From contig NZ_CP033068.1 in NCBI RefSeq assembly GCF_003668995.1, forward strand, positions 248,001 to 312,000: a stretch of DNA of 64,000 nucleotides, in the 5' to 3' direction. The position numbers were made by a program, and so were the translations under genes. The DNA comes from Flavobacterium sp. 140616W15. GTDB taxonomy: Bacteria; Bacteroidota; Bacteroidia; Flavobacteriales; Flavobacteriaceae. The notes below the pieces were generated by a model. That model saw nothing but the letters and a program-made list of their open reading frames with translations. It was not told the DNA's origin and searched no databases. Shown in pieces: positions 1 through 8,271 of this stretch (position 1 is its first letter; the number at the start of each line of letters is the position of its first letter).

Positions 1-818
1 TCTAATAAATTAAATTGTCCAGCACCTTTTAACCATTCTCCACCATCAATAACAATTACTTCACCATTTACATAGGCTGAGAAATCAGAAACTAAATAGG
101 CTGCTAAATTGGCTAATTCTTGGTGATCTCCTACACGCTTCAATGGCACTTTCTTTGACATGTCAAATTTTTCTGCCAGATCTCCAGGAAGTAATCTGTC
201 CCAAGCTCCTTTTGTTGGGAATGGACCTGGAGCAATTGCATTAGTGCGTATTCCGTATTTTGCCCACTCAACGGCAAGACTTCTCGTCATGGCAAGAACA
301 CCTGCTTTTGCAGTTGCACTTGGTACCACATAAGCTGAACCTGTCCAAGCATAAGTAGTTACAATATTTAAAACCGTTGCAGCTGTTTGTTTGGTGTCGA
401 TCCAGTGTTTTCCAAAAGCAAGAGTACAGTTTTTAGAACCTTTTAATACGATATCGATAACAGTGTCAAAAGCATTAGCAGATAATCTTTCGGTTGGTGA
501 AATGAAATTTCCAGCAGCGTTGTTTAGTAAAACATCTACTTTGCCAAAAGCTTTTAAAACTTCTTGTAGCATGTTTTCTACTTCTTCATAATGACGTACA
601 TCACATTGCAAGGGCAGGCAGGTTCCACCAGTTTGTGCCTCAAGTTCTGTTGCTGTGTTTTTTAGTTTTTCTAAATCTCTCGACGTGATAGCTACTTTTG
701 CACCTAATTCTAAAAAGTATTTGGTCATTGCTTTTCCTAGGCCACTTCCTCCACCGGTTACCACTATTACTTTGCCTTGCAAGGCATCGTCTCTTAACAT
801 TTTATCTGTATAACTCAT
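1..818 (-). CDS. SDR oxidoreductase, 2,4-dienoyl-CoA reductase type (3' end cut by window)
   Basis: Short-chain dehydrogenase, 272 codons visible; the C-terminus runs off the left edge. It begins at ATG 818 with MSYTDKML. The Rossmann cofactor motif TGGGSGLG lies at residues 21-28 and an NNAAG motif follows. The usual YxxxK is absent. Instead Tyr156 and Lys171 are 15 residues apart in YAWTGSAYVVPSATAK, the spacing of the DECR family (Tyr199/Lys214 in human mitochondrial DECR1), with the family Ser at position 167. This points to an NADPH-dependent 2,4-dienoyl-CoA reductase in degradation of unsaturated fatty acids. It is probably cytosolic. The assignment is by motif spacing and overall resemblance, so the substrate is inferred. 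Confidence 0.85.
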   Translation of the reverse strand, partial: MSYTDKMLRDDALQGKVIVVTGGGSGLGKAMTKYFLELGAKVAITSRDLEKLKNTATELEAQTGGTCLPLQCDVRHYEEVENMLQEVLKAFGKVDVLLNNAAGNFISPTERLSANAFDTVIDIVLKGSKNCTLAFGKHWIDTKQTAATVLNIVTTYAWTGSAYVVPSATAKAGVLAMTRSLAVEWAKYGIRTNAIAPGPFPTKGAWDRLLPGDLAEKFDMSKKVPLKRVGDHQELANLAAYLVSDFSAYVNGEVIVIDGGEWLKGAGQFNLL

Positions 819-895
819 GTTTTTTTAAGTTTAAAAGGTAAATATATGAATTTAATAGTATGCATGCATAATATATATGTTAATTTTAGTTTGTG

Positions 896-2023
896 CTAAA
901 TGCTACATAATCGTTTGGCAGCTGCTTCTAGTGTAGTATTGTCTTTGGCGAAACAAAAACGGATTAATTTTAAATCTTTTCCATTAGCATAGAAAGTTGA
1001 AATAGGTATTGCGGCTACTCCGTATTCTGTAATTAATTTTTTGCAAAAAGTAACATCATCTTCATCGGAAATTGACTTATATGATGCGACCTGAAAATAA
1101 GTTCCTTCGCAAGCTTTTAATTCGAATCGGCTTTTTTCTAGTAGTTTTTTTAAGTAATCTCTTTTCTCTTGATAGAATTCGCCAAGTTTGGTTACATCAA
1201 CAATATCTAGATATTCGCTTATGGCTACTTGAGAAATGCTGTTTACGCTAAAAACTAAAAATTGATGTACTTTTTTAATCTCTATCATTAAGTGTTCTGG
1301 TGCTACTACATATCCAATCTTCCATCCTGTAATATGAAATGATTTTCCAAAAGAAGAAATCATGATACAACGATTAAGGAGTTCTTGGCGGGTATGTGCT
1401 GAGATGTGTTTTTCTTCAAAAGTGATGTATTCATATACTTCATCAGATAAGACTAATAGATCGGGGTATTTTTCGAGGATTTTTTCTAATCTTATAAAGT
1501 CCGCTTCTGCTAAAATTTTCCCTGTCGGGTTATGCGGATTATTGATAATTATCATTCGGGTTTTTGCCGAGCAAGCCTTTTCTATAATTTCCCAATTTGG
1601 TGTATAATCATCGTTTAAGGGAACTCGTACAGAATGTGCATTGCACAATAATACAGGAGCTTCATAGCAGTCATAACTCGGATCGAGAATTATTACTTCA
1701 TCGTTTGCTTTAATTAATGCTAATATGGTGGTGAAAATACCTTGTGTAGCCCCAGCAGTTACTAAGATTTCGGTTTCTGGTTGAACTACCCGTTTGTATG
1801 AATCTAGAACAAGTTTGGCTATTTTGGTTAATAGCGGTGGGTAACCTGACATGGGTGTATATTGGTGAACATTCTCGGTTGCGAGACGTTTTACAATACT
1901 AGTTAGTCGTTCGTCAACTGGAAAATTTGGAAATCCTTGCGATAGATTAATTGCATTGTGTTCGTTTGCCATTTTAGACATAACGGTAAAAATACTTGTG
2001 CTAATCTGTGGAAGTTTGCTCAT
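896..2023 (-). CDS. Methionine aminotransferase, YbdL-type fold-I PLP enzyme
   Basis: Pyridoxal-phosphate aminotransferase of 375 residues, the normal family length. It closely resembles E. coli YbdL along its whole length: the opening KLPQISTSIFTVMS, the NLSQGFPNF segment, NNPHNPTG (Asn165), LSDEVYEY (Asp194) and SSFGKSFHITGWK, where Lys227 should form the Schiff base. YbdL-like enzymes transaminate methionine (also Phe, His or kynurenine-type substrates), so a role in methionine salvage or aromatic amino acid turnover is likely. It starts at ATG 2023 and is cytosolic. A weak promoter-like TATCTTTA lies just upstream. The SDR downstream on the same strand is 77 bp away and may be co-transcribed. 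Confidence 0.88.
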   Translation of the reverse strand: MSKLPQISTSIFTVMSKMANEHNAINLSQGFPNFPVDERLTSIVKRLATENVHQYTPMSGYPPLLTKIAKLVLDSYKRVVQPETEILVTAGATQGIFTTILALIKANDEVIILDPSYDCYEAPVLLCNAHSVRVPLNDDYTPNWEIIEKACSAKTRMIIINNPHNPTGKILAEADFIRLEKILEKYPDLLVLSDEVYEYITFEEKHISAHTRQELLNRCIMISSFGKSFHITGWKIGYVVAPEHLMIEIKKVHQFLVFSVNSISQVAISEYLDIVDVTKLGEFYQEKRDYLKKLLEKSRFELKACEGTYFQVASYKSISDEDDVTFCKKLITEYGVAAIPISTFYANGKDLKLIRFCFAKDNTTLEAAAKRLCSI

Positions 2024-2123
2024 AAAAATCTATAATTGCTTTCATAAAGATAGCTTTTTTATGATAATTTGAATTTCTTTTATGAAATCAATATTTTTTT
2101 CTAAAAAGAGAATTTGTGATTTG

Positions 2124-2563
2124 TTAGTTTATAGCAATTGGCAAAGTATAAACTACTCTTACGGGGTTGTTTTTTATTTTTGCGGGTGTCCATTTTGGAG
2201 ATATTTTTAAAACCTGTATAGCTTCAGCTCTATGGTCCATGTCTCCTAAAACTTTAATATCGCTTAATGTTCTATCTTTTTCTATTACAAAGCCTATATG
2301 TATTCTTCCTGTTATTTCTGTTTTTGGATTTTTATAGTTCTCTTTTATAAAACGTTCAAGTGCTTCCGCGCCTCCTGGGAATTCTGATTTTATGTCAGCA
2401 CGTTCATTGTAATAGATGTGATTTTACTATAATATACAGTTTGTTTCGGGATAGTTTTATCAACTAGACCTACTGTAAGAACAAGAAGGTCGTCTTCTTT
2501 AGTAGCTTGAGAAAATATATTTTGTATAAAGCAAATCAAAATGAGGATTAAAAAAATCTTCAT
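2124..2563 (-). pseudogene. TonB C-terminal-domain-like secreted protein, frameshifted
   Basis: Two reading frames together make one protein of about 145 residues. The first starts at ATG 2563 with a signal peptide (MKIFLILILICFIQNIFSQA) and stops early at 2390-2392. The second frame continues with PGGAEALERFIKENYKNP, GRIHIGFVIEKD, AIQVLKISPKWTPAK and a final VRVVYTLPIAIN. These are the hallmarks of TonB C-terminal-like domains common in Bacteroidota. Adding one base to the T4 run at 2422-2425 (A4 on the coding strand) joins the frames exactly. The domain normally contacts TonB-dependent receptors or works as a periplasmic module. It is the last gene of the dnaA-phosphatase-methyltransferase run, 24 bp after the methyltransferase. 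The break is either a sequencing error or true inactivation. Confidence 0.75.
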
Positions 2564-2587
2564 AGATGATATGGTTATGCGATTTGA

Positions 2588-3310
2588 TTACATTTTGTGG
2601 ATAATGAAAATCGTTGGGCGATTGTGTAAATCTACTTTTATTTTTTTCCAATCAGAAACACGCATCGTTTTGATAAACTCGGTTGGTAGAGTAATATCTG
2701 TAGCAATACAAAGATGCGTTGCGGGATTTAATATTTGTAAAATATCTTCGACTAATTTATTGTTTCTGTATGGAGTTTCAATAAAAAGCTGTGATTGATT
2801 TTTATCCTGGGATAACTTTTCAAAATACTTTAATGCTGATTTTTTTTCGTCTTTATCAATAGGTAAGTAGCCATTGAAAGTAAAGCTTTGTCCGTTCATT
2901 CCAGAAGCCATCATGGCTAGTAAAATTGAAGAAGGGCCCACTAGCGGCACCACCTGAATTCCTTTTTCATGTGCTAGCTTTACAATTACAGCACCTGGAT
3001 CGGCAACGCCAGGGCAACCAGCTTCGCTCATTAGCCCAACGTTTTTACCTTCTAATAGAGGTTTTATGAAGTCTAAATGTTCGCTTGGTTCTGTGCGTTT
3101 ATTTAGCGCAAAAAGTATTAGTTCGGATTGTTTTTTTTCGGGAGAAACTGCTTTTATTGACTTTCGTGCAGTTTTTTCGTTTTCAACAATATAATGATCA
3201 ATGAAATCAATGCTTCTCTTTATTGTTTGTGGTAAGACATCCATAGGATCGCTTTCGCCTAAGGTTGTCGGAATCAAATAAAGTTTACCTAATAAAGAAG
3301 TGGGTTTCAT
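2588..3310 (-). CDS. SAM-dependent methyltransferase, tetrapyrrole methylase/RsmI-like family
   Basis: A 240-residue member of the tetrapyrrole (corrin/porphyrin) methylase superfamily to which the 16S rRNA 2'-O-methyltransferase RsmI belongs. Visible features are the N-terminal GKLYLIPTTLG strand, the SAM-site loop SEAGCPGVADPG (residues 95-106) and VPLVGPSSILLAMMASGMNGQ. True RsmI has a VATPIGNLxD opening. Here it is IPTTLGESDP, so this is probably the separate Bacteroidota paralogue and its RNA or other substrate is unknown. It lies 18 bp after the phosphatase gene in the dnaA run, suggesting shared transcription. The start ATG 3310 is clear. Confidence 0.85.
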   Translation of the reverse strand: MKPTSLLGKLYLIPTTLGESDPMDVLPQTIKRSIDFIDHYIVENEKTARKSIKAVSPEKKQSELILFALNKRTEPSEHLDFIKPLLEGKNVGLMSEAGCPGVADPGAVIVKLAHEKGIQVVPLVGPSSILLAMMASGMNGQSFTFNGYLPIDKDEKKSALKYFEKLSQDKNQSQLFIETPYRNNKLVEDILQILNPATHLCIATDITLPTEFIKTMRVSDWKKIKVDLHNRPTIFIIHKM

Positions 3311-3328
3311 GTGTTTTATTTTTTTGTT

Positions 3329-3814
3329 TTATACAGCCGAATTTGGATTTTGATGTTTGGCTATTAGTTTTTTTGCAATCACTTCAGAAACTTGGTCTAG
3401 CATTTCGTAAACTGAGTCAAATCCGTTTGGTTTTCCATAATAAGGGTCTGGAACATCAACATTTTCGGAAGGGAATAATTCGTTTAGAATAAGTTGAACT
3501 TTGTCTTTTTGTTCTTGGTTTTTTGTCAATGTAACCACGTCATCATAATTAGAATTATCCATGACGTAGATGTAATCGAAAATATCAAAATCAGAAGTTT
3601 TGAATTGTCTTCCTTTTTGGTTGGAAATATTTAATCCATTTTTTTTTGCTATGGCAATAGAGCGTTCGTCGGGAGCGCTACCAACATACCAAGAACCTGT
3701 ACCCGCCGAATCAACTAAAAAATCATCTTTAGGTAATTTTGAGGCTAATATGCCTTCGGCTAATGGTGATCTGCAAATATTACCCAAGCAGACCATTAAG
3801 ATTTTTATGGGCAT
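3329..3814 (-). CDS. Low-molecular-weight protein-tyrosine phosphatase
   Basis: A 161-residue LMW-PTP, the expected size. The catalytic P-loop is C9LGNICRS (CX5R, nucleophile Cys9, Arg15) and the general acid is Asp123 in VPDPYYG. Members remove phosphate from phosphotyrosine proteins or, in some bacteria, from arginine-phosphorylated proteins. No exopolysaccharide cluster or tyrosine kinase is nearby, so the substrate cannot be deduced from context. The start codon lies 7 bp after the dnaA stop, so the two genes are almost certainly one transcript. It is cytosolic with no signal peptide. Confidence 0.93.
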   Translation of the reverse strand: MPIKILMVCLGNICRSPLAEGILASKLPKDDFLVDSAGTGSWYVGSAPDERSIAIAKKNGLNISNQKGRQFKTSDFDIFDYIYVMDNSNYDDVVTLTKNQEQKDKVQLILNELFPSENVDVPDPYYGKPNGFDSVYEMLDQVSEVIAKKLIAKHQNPNSAV

Positions 3815-3821
3815 GTTGCGT

Positions 3822-5249
3822 TTATAGCGTTAGTTTTTTATTGATATCTTCGACAAATTTTTTGAATTGTTTGTCTGTAGAGACTAAGTTGTCAACAGTT
3901 TTACAAGCATGTAATACAGTTGCGTGATCACGATCACCAATTTGTGAGCCAATATTTGCTAAAGATGCTTTGGTGAATTTCTTTGCAAAAAACATAGCTA
4001 ATTGTCTTGCTTGAACAACGTGCCTCTTTCTAGTTTTAGATTGAAGTGTTTCGATGTCTAGCTGGAAATAATCAGATACAATTTTTTGAATGTAATCAAT
4101 AGAAATTTCTCTTTTTACATTTTTAACGAATTTTTCGACTACACTTTTAGCCAGTTCAATTGTTACTTCTTTTTTGTTGAAAGAAGATTGCGCAATTAAT
4201 GAAATAATTGCTCCTTCTAGTTCACGTACATTAGATTTAATGTTGCGTGCTACATATTCGATAATATCTTCTGGAATTTCAACTCCATCACGATACAAAA
4301 TGTTTTTCAAGATAGAAATTCTTGTTTCGTAATCTGGTTGATGTAATTCAGCAGATAATCCCCATTTAAAACGTGATAATAAACGTTGTTCAATGTCTTG
4401 CATGTCTACAGGAGCTTTGTCAGAAGTCAAAATTACCTGTTTTCCGTTTTGATGTAAGTAATTAAAAATATGAAAGAAAACGTCTTGAGTACCTGATTTT
4501 CCAGATAAGAACTGAACGTCGTCAATAATTAAAACATCGATTAACTGATAAAAGTGAATGAAATCATTACGATTGTTCTTCTTTACCGAGTCAATATATT
4601 GTTGTGTGAAAATTTCGGCAGAAATATATAAAACCGTTTTTTCTGGATATTTGTCTTTTACTTCAACGCCAATTGCGTGAGCTAAGTGTGTTTTACCTAA
4701 ACCTACGCCACCAAAAATCAATAAAGGATTAAATGATGTTCCTCCAGGTTTGTTGGCAACAGCCATACCTGCAGAACGAGCTAATCGGTTAGAATCTCCT
4801 TCAAGGAAATTGTCAAAGCTATAATTTGGGTTTAATTGAGACTCAATTTTTAAATTACGTATTCCAGGAATTACAAAAGGATTTTTTAATTCAGGATTTA
4901 AGTTTTTAAACGGAGCATCAACGTCTTGAGGTTTCATTGGACCTCTATTAGCACTTGGTAACTGTTCCGTAAACGGTTGTTTGTTACCATAAGTGTTTTC
5001 CATTTTAATTTTATAGAGTAACTTTGCATTTTTCCCCAGTTCTTTGGTAAGGGCAACTTTAAGTAATTTTACATAGTGCTCTTCCAACCATTCGTAGAAA
5101 AATTTACTTGGGACTTGAATATATAATGCGTTGTCGGTTAGCTCAACTGATTTGATTGGCTCAAACCAAGTTTTGTACGCCTGATCTTGAATGTTGTCTT
5201 TTATGAAAGACAAACAGTTTTCCCATACCGATTGTGCAGTTTTAGTCAT
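3822..5249 (-). CDS. dnaA: Chromosomal replication initiator protein DnaA
   Basis: DnaA, 475 residues. Domain I occupies about residues 1-85, followed by a variable linker. The AAA+ core has Walker A GGVGLGKTH at 180-188 and Walker B VLIIDD at 239-244. The C-terminal domain IV carries the DnaA signature GDRDHATVLHACKTV for DnaA-box binding. It opens the initiation complex at oriC and loads helicase. It is the first gene of a minus-strand run with the phosphatase, methyltransferase and TonB-like gene. The 188-bp upstream region (5250-5437), shared with the divergent thioesterase, is AT-rich. I see no cluster of TTATNCACA boxes there, so it is not supported as oriC. No exact TAnnTTTG promoter is visible. 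Confidence 0.98.
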   Translation of the reverse strand: MTKTAQSVWENCLSFIKDNIQDQAYKTWFEPIKSVELTDNALYIQVPSKFFYEWLEEHYVKLLKVALTKELGKNAKLLYKIKMENTYGNKQPFTEQLPSANRGPMKPQDVDAPFKNLNPELKNPFVIPGIRNLKIESQLNPNYSFDNFLEGDSNRLARSAGMAVANKPGGTSFNPLLIFGGVGLGKTHLAHAIGVEVKDKYPEKTVLYISAEIFTQQYIDSVKKNNRNDFIHFYQLIDVLIIDDVQFLSGKSGTQDVFFHIFNYLHQNGKQVILTSDKAPVDMQDIEQRLLSRFKWGLSAELHQPDYETRISILKNILYRDGVEIPEDIIEYVARNIKSNVRELEGAIISLIAQSSFNKKEVTIELAKSVVEKFVKNVKREISIDYIQKIVSDYFQLDIETLQSKTRKRHVVQARQLAMFFAKKFTKASLANIGSQIGDRDHATVLHACKTVDNLVSTDKQFKKFVEDINKKLTL

Positions 5250-5437
5250 AGATTCAATTAAATTTATGTGTATTGATAATATTAGTCTTATAAAAACGAG
5301 GTTGGATATTTGTCATTTTTTAAGATAACAAATATGTGAACAAATTTCGTTAAAAAAAAATATTTTGGATGGTAATTTTATAAAATATTATTGTAAGGCA
5401 TGCTGTAAAATGTAAAATTTTTTTTAATAAATATATA

Positions 5438-5848
5438 ATGAAAAATCATCAAACTCAAGTGCGTGTTCGTTACTCAGAAACGGATCAAATGGGAGTCGTT
5501 TATCACGGGAATTATATTCCCTATTTTGAAATAGGTCGAGTGGAATGGCTTAGAAATAAAGGGGTTTCGTATAAAAGCATGGAAGAAAGCGGTATTGCTT
5601 TGCCGATCGTTTCTATGAATATTAATTATAAAAAATCCGCACGATATGATGAATTATTAACAGTGCATACAACATTTAAAAGTCAGACTTCTGTTAAGAT
5701 AGAATTTGATTGCGCAATCTATAATGAATCAAATGAGTTATTAACAACTGCTGTGTTTATTTTGGTATTTGTATCTCTAAAAACAGGTCGTCCAATGGCT
5801 CCTCCGAGCTACATTTTGGAGCTTCTTAAAAACATTGATAATTGCTAA
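5438..5848 (+). CDS. Acyl-CoA thioesterase, YbgC/4-hydroxybenzoyl-CoA thioesterase family
   Basis: A 136-residue single hot-dog-domain protein. The active-site segment RYSETDQMGVVYHGNYIPYF (residues 11-30) carries the family catalytic Asp16 and the YHGNY loop. It hydrolyses acyl-CoA thioesters in the cytosol. YbgC relatives act on short or medium acyl-CoA or acyl-ACP, and some work in phospholipid metabolism beside Tol-Pal genes, which are absent here. It is divergent from dnaA and convergent with the yigZ-like gene, whose stop is only 24 bp away. The start ATG 5438 follows an A/T-rich leader without an obvious ribosome binding site. Confidence 0.9.
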   Translation: MKNHQTQVRVRYSETDQMGVVYHGNYIPYFEIGRVEWLRNKGVSYKSMEESGIALPIVSMNINYKKSARYDELLTVHTTFKSQTSVKIEFDCAIYNESNELLTTAVFILVFVSLKTGRPMAPPSYILELLKNIDNC

Positions 5849-5872
5849 TATTTGGCTTAAATGAGGGCGGTT

Positions 5873-6505
5873 TCAGCAAGGTTTTATATCTATTTCAAAC
5901 ATTGAATCAAAAATGTCGAATACCATTTCGGCATTTTTTTTGCGTATTTGAACCGTTATCTTACCAATTGGCAGGCCTGAAACCTCGTTTATTTCCATTT
6001 CTTGGGATATAATTTCTAATTTTTTTTCTTTAATTACGCGCATTACTTTGTTCATGTTTTTGTAATCAAACGATATTAAAAACTGAACATCAATCGTTTT
6101 TTCGACAATTTCACAAACTTCTAATGTCATTTGTGCTGTTGTTCGGTACGCTGCAATTAAACCTCCAACACCTAATTTGATTCCTCCATATATACGTACA
6201 ATAACAATAATAACGTTTGTGACGCCAAAAGATTGTATTTGTCCATAAATAGGCATTCCTGCAGTATTGCTCGGTTCTCCATCGTCATTGGCTCTGTAGC
6301 TTATAGTAGGTTCAATTCCTAATTGATAGGCATAGCAATAATGTACAGCACTTGGATGTTGTTTTTTTAAAGTTTCGATAATGGGTTTAACTTCTTCTTC
6401 GGATGTTATTGGGTAAGCATAGCCAAAGAACTTGCTGCTTTTTTCTTTGTACAAGACTTCTTCCGAAGGGTAAGCTATTGTTTGGTAAGTATCTTTGATT
6501 TCCAA
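5873..6505 (-). CDS. YigZ/IMPACT family protein
   Basis: A 210-residue protein of the UPF0029/IMPACT family. Diagnostic stretches are DDGEPSNTAGMPI and VRIYGGIKLGVGGLIAAY. The C-terminal third fits the DUF1949 ferredoxin-like domain. Eukaryotic IMPACT modulates GCN1/GCN2 signalling, but the bacterial function is not settled. Some entries call it a translation regulator or a proline-dipeptidase-like protein; the latter label is not supported by any catalytic motif here. It is last in the ribD-HAD-yigZ run, 9 bp after the HAD gene, so it is probably co-transcribed. Confidence 0.88.
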   Translation of the reverse strand: MEIKDTYQTIAYPSEEVLYKEKSSKFFGYAYPITSEEEVKPIIETLKKQHPSAVHYCYAYQLGIEPTISYRANDDGEPSNTAGMPIYGQIQSFGVTNVIIVIVRIYGGIKLGVGGLIAAYRTTAQMTLEVCEIVEKTIDVQFLISFDYKNMNKVMRVIKEKKLEIISQEMEINEVSGLPIGKITVQIRKKNAEMVFDIFDSMFEIDIKPC

Positions 6506-6514
6506 GATTGTTTT

Positions 6515-7117
6515 TTAAATTATTTTTTTGTCAAATAAATCTACGACATCTTCTTTTCCTACTTGTAGGTTCCAGACCTGAAGGCCTAATTCGGCTGCGG
6601 CATTGGTGTTTTCGATTTTGTCGTCAACAAACAACGTTCGTTTTGGGGATAGCTCGTGTTTGTTTATAATGTAGTTGTAGGCTTCGTGATTTGGTTTTCT
6701 CATTCCAATTTCGAACGAAAAATACACTTTTTCAAAACATTGGTAGAAATCACTGTAAAAGGAAACTCCAGTTCTGTGTTCGAATGTTTTAATATGAATT
6801 GAATCGGTGTTGCTTAATAAGAACAGCCTGTATTTTTCAGAAAGCATTTGAAGGAATTCTAATCGGTATAAAGGGAAATCAAGTAAGATTGCATTCCAGG
6901 CATTGAGAATATCTTTTGTTGAAGCATTTGGGATTTCTTTTTGAAATCCGGCTATAAATTCTTCTGGTGTGATATTGCCTGTTTCGAATTTAATATTCAA
7001 TTGATCTAAATTTTTATTCCATTCAGATAGGCCAAGTTTTTTTAACCCATCAATTGTGGCTTGTTTGTCTAGGTTGATAAAAATATCCCCAAAATCAAAA
7101 ATGATAGTGTCAATCAT
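6515..7117 (-). CDS. HAD superfamily hydrolase, subfamily IA, YihX-like
   Basis: A 200-residue HAD phosphatase. Motif I is D8FGD11: the nucleophile Asp8 is present, but the usual acid two residues later is Gly10, as in the YihX/DFGG-type branch, where a different acid may act. Motif II is LLSNTDS, motif III the Lys of GMRKPNHEAY, and motif IV FVDDKIENT. It probably dephosphorylates a small phosphorylated metabolite. It overlaps the ribD stop by 8 nt (ATGATTGA), showing translational coupling. Riboflavin synthesis needs an unassigned phosphatase for 5-amino-6-ribitylamino-uracil phosphate, and this position makes it a candidate. That last point is inference only. Confidence 0.87.
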   Translation of the reverse strand: MIDTIIFDFGDIFINLDKQATIDGLKKLGLSEWNKNLDQLNIKFETGNITPEEFIAGFQKEIPNASTKDILNAWNAILLDFPLYRLEFLQMLSEKYRLFLLSNTDSIHIKTFEHRTGVSFYSDFYQCFEKVYFSFEIGMRKPNHEAYNYIINKHELSPKRTLFVDDKIENTNAAAELGLQVWNLQVGKEDVVDLFDKKII

Positions 7118-8165
7118 GGTTTCTAACTTGTATTAATTCGTCTTTGCCAATGTGTGTTGTTTCTGATTTTTTACTAGCAACTTTAGGAGCTTTAGTGCCT
7201 TTTGTAAAGTAAGTATTTCCAACAAAAAAACGCCCTTCATCCCAAAGATTAGTGTCAATAAAGGTTTGTAAAGTTTGCAGTCCGCCTTCAATAATAATCG
7301 ATTGAATTTGGTGTTGGTACAAAACTGCAAGTATTTGCGGGATTATATTTTCTTTAAAATCAATTACTTCAAAGATAAGGTTTTCTTTTTCAATGGCAAT
7401 TTTGATTTTTGTAAATACGATAGTTTTAACATCGTTGCTAAAAATATGACTGTCTTGTGGAATGCGATTGTTCTGGTCTAAAATTATCCGAACAGGGTTG
7501 TTTCCTGCCCAATCACGAGTGTTTAATTTTGGGTTGTCATCGATTACGGTTTGTGTTCCTACTAAAATGGCTTGTTCCTCACTTCGCCATTTGTGTACTA
7601 GCTGTCTGGAGTATGTGTTTGTAATCCAGATGGGTTCTCTTTTTGCGATTGTATTGTTGTCTTTTTCTGGAGCTAAAAATCCATCTTTGGATACTGCCCA
7701 TTTTAAGATTATATACGGTCTTTTTTGTTGGTGAAATGTAAAGAAACGCTTGTTTAGTTCGTTACATTCGTCCTCTAAGACTCCAATAACAACTTTTTTT
7801 CCAGCTTCAAGGAGTTTTTTAATTCCTTTACCTGCAACTTTTTCGTTTGGATCAACTGTTCCAACTACTACATTTGGAATCTCATGTGTGATAATTAAAT
7901 CGCAGCAAGGAGGTGTTTTTCCAAAATGGCTGCAGGGTTCCAAGCTTACGTAAATAGTTGCTTTTTTTAGTAACGATTTATCTTTTACGGAGTTTATAGC
8001 GTTTACTTCGGCATGAGGCTCGCCGGCTTTTTTATGCCAGCCTTCTCCTATAATCGTATCATTATAAACAATTACACTACCAACCATGGGGTTTGGGTAT
8101 GTAGTTCCTAAGCCATTTTTGGCAAGCTGAATGCAGCGTTTTATGTATTTTTCATGTATATTCAC
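7110..8165 (-). CDS. ribD: Bifunctional riboflavin biosynthesis deaminase/reductase RibD
   Basis: A 351-residue two-domain enzyme of riboflavin synthesis. The N-terminal zinc deaminase has H51AE53 and PCSHFGKTPPC with ligands Cys78 and Cys87. The C-terminal part is the DHFR-like reductase (IILKWAVSKDGF, GGLQTLQTFID). It deaminates the pyrimidine product of GTP cyclohydrolase II and then reduces the ribosyl chain. The frame is open to a GTG at 8165, which gives the usual MNIHEKY start; no ATG fits. The promoter element lies only 4 bp upstream, so the mRNA may be leaderless. It is first in a run with the HAD and yigZ-like genes. Other rib genes are not in the window. Confidence 0.95.
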   Translation of the reverse strand: MNIHEKYIKRCIQLAKNGLGTTYPNPMVGSVIVYNDTIIGEGWHKKAGEPHAEVNAINSVKDKSLLKKATIYVSLEPCSHFGKTPPCCDLIITHEIPNVVVGTVDPNEKVAGKGIKKLLEAGKKVVIGVLEDECNELNKRFFTFHQQKRPYIILKWAVSKDGFLAPEKDNNTIAKREPIWITNTYSRQLVHKWRSEEQAILVGTQTVIDDNPKLNTRDWAGNNPVRIILDQNNRIPQDSHIFSNDVKTIVFTKIKIAIEKENLIFEVIDFKENIIPQILAVLYQHQIQSIIIEGGLQTLQTFIDTNLWDEGRFFVGNTYFTKGTKAPKVASKKSETTHIGKDELIQVRNHD

Positions 8166-8169
8166 AATG

Positions 8170-8177
8170 CAAAAGTA
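8170..8177 (-). promoter_or_regulatory. TAnnTTTG -7 element for ribD
   Basis: On the minus strand the sequence is TACTTTTG, an exact match to the Bacteroidota -7 consensus TAnnTTTG. It sits 4 bp from the GTG start of ribD, so transcription should begin at or next to the start codon. No clear -33 TTG is visible at the usual spacing. Confidence 0.55.
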
Positions 8178-8236
8178 GTTATTTTTGAGTTTATGATTTA
8201 GTTTTGAAACTATCTAAAATAACAATAAAGTATATT

Positions 8237-8244
8237 TACTTTTG
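8237..8244 (+). promoter_or_regulatory. TAnnTTTG -7 element for the GNAT gene
   Basis: TACTTTTG on the plus strand matches the Bacteroidota -7 consensus exactly. It overlaps a possible TTG start at 8242. This argues that translation actually begins at ATG 8272, about 20 nt after the expected transcription start. With the ribD element it forms a pair of divergent promoters. Confidence 0.6.
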
Positions 8245-8271
8245 TGTTTAAATAAGGCAGAATACGAAGAA

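Noticed and set aside
5250..5437. Possible oriC beside dnaA
   Set aside because: The gap is AT-rich and next to dnaA, but only an imperfect TTGTTCACA-like word is present and no DnaA-box cluster. It is too weak to claim.
7275..7481. Plus-strand ORFs inside ribD, dnaA, secA and other genes
   Set aside because: They are antisense to well-supported genes, carry no motif and have unnatural composition, so they are shadows.
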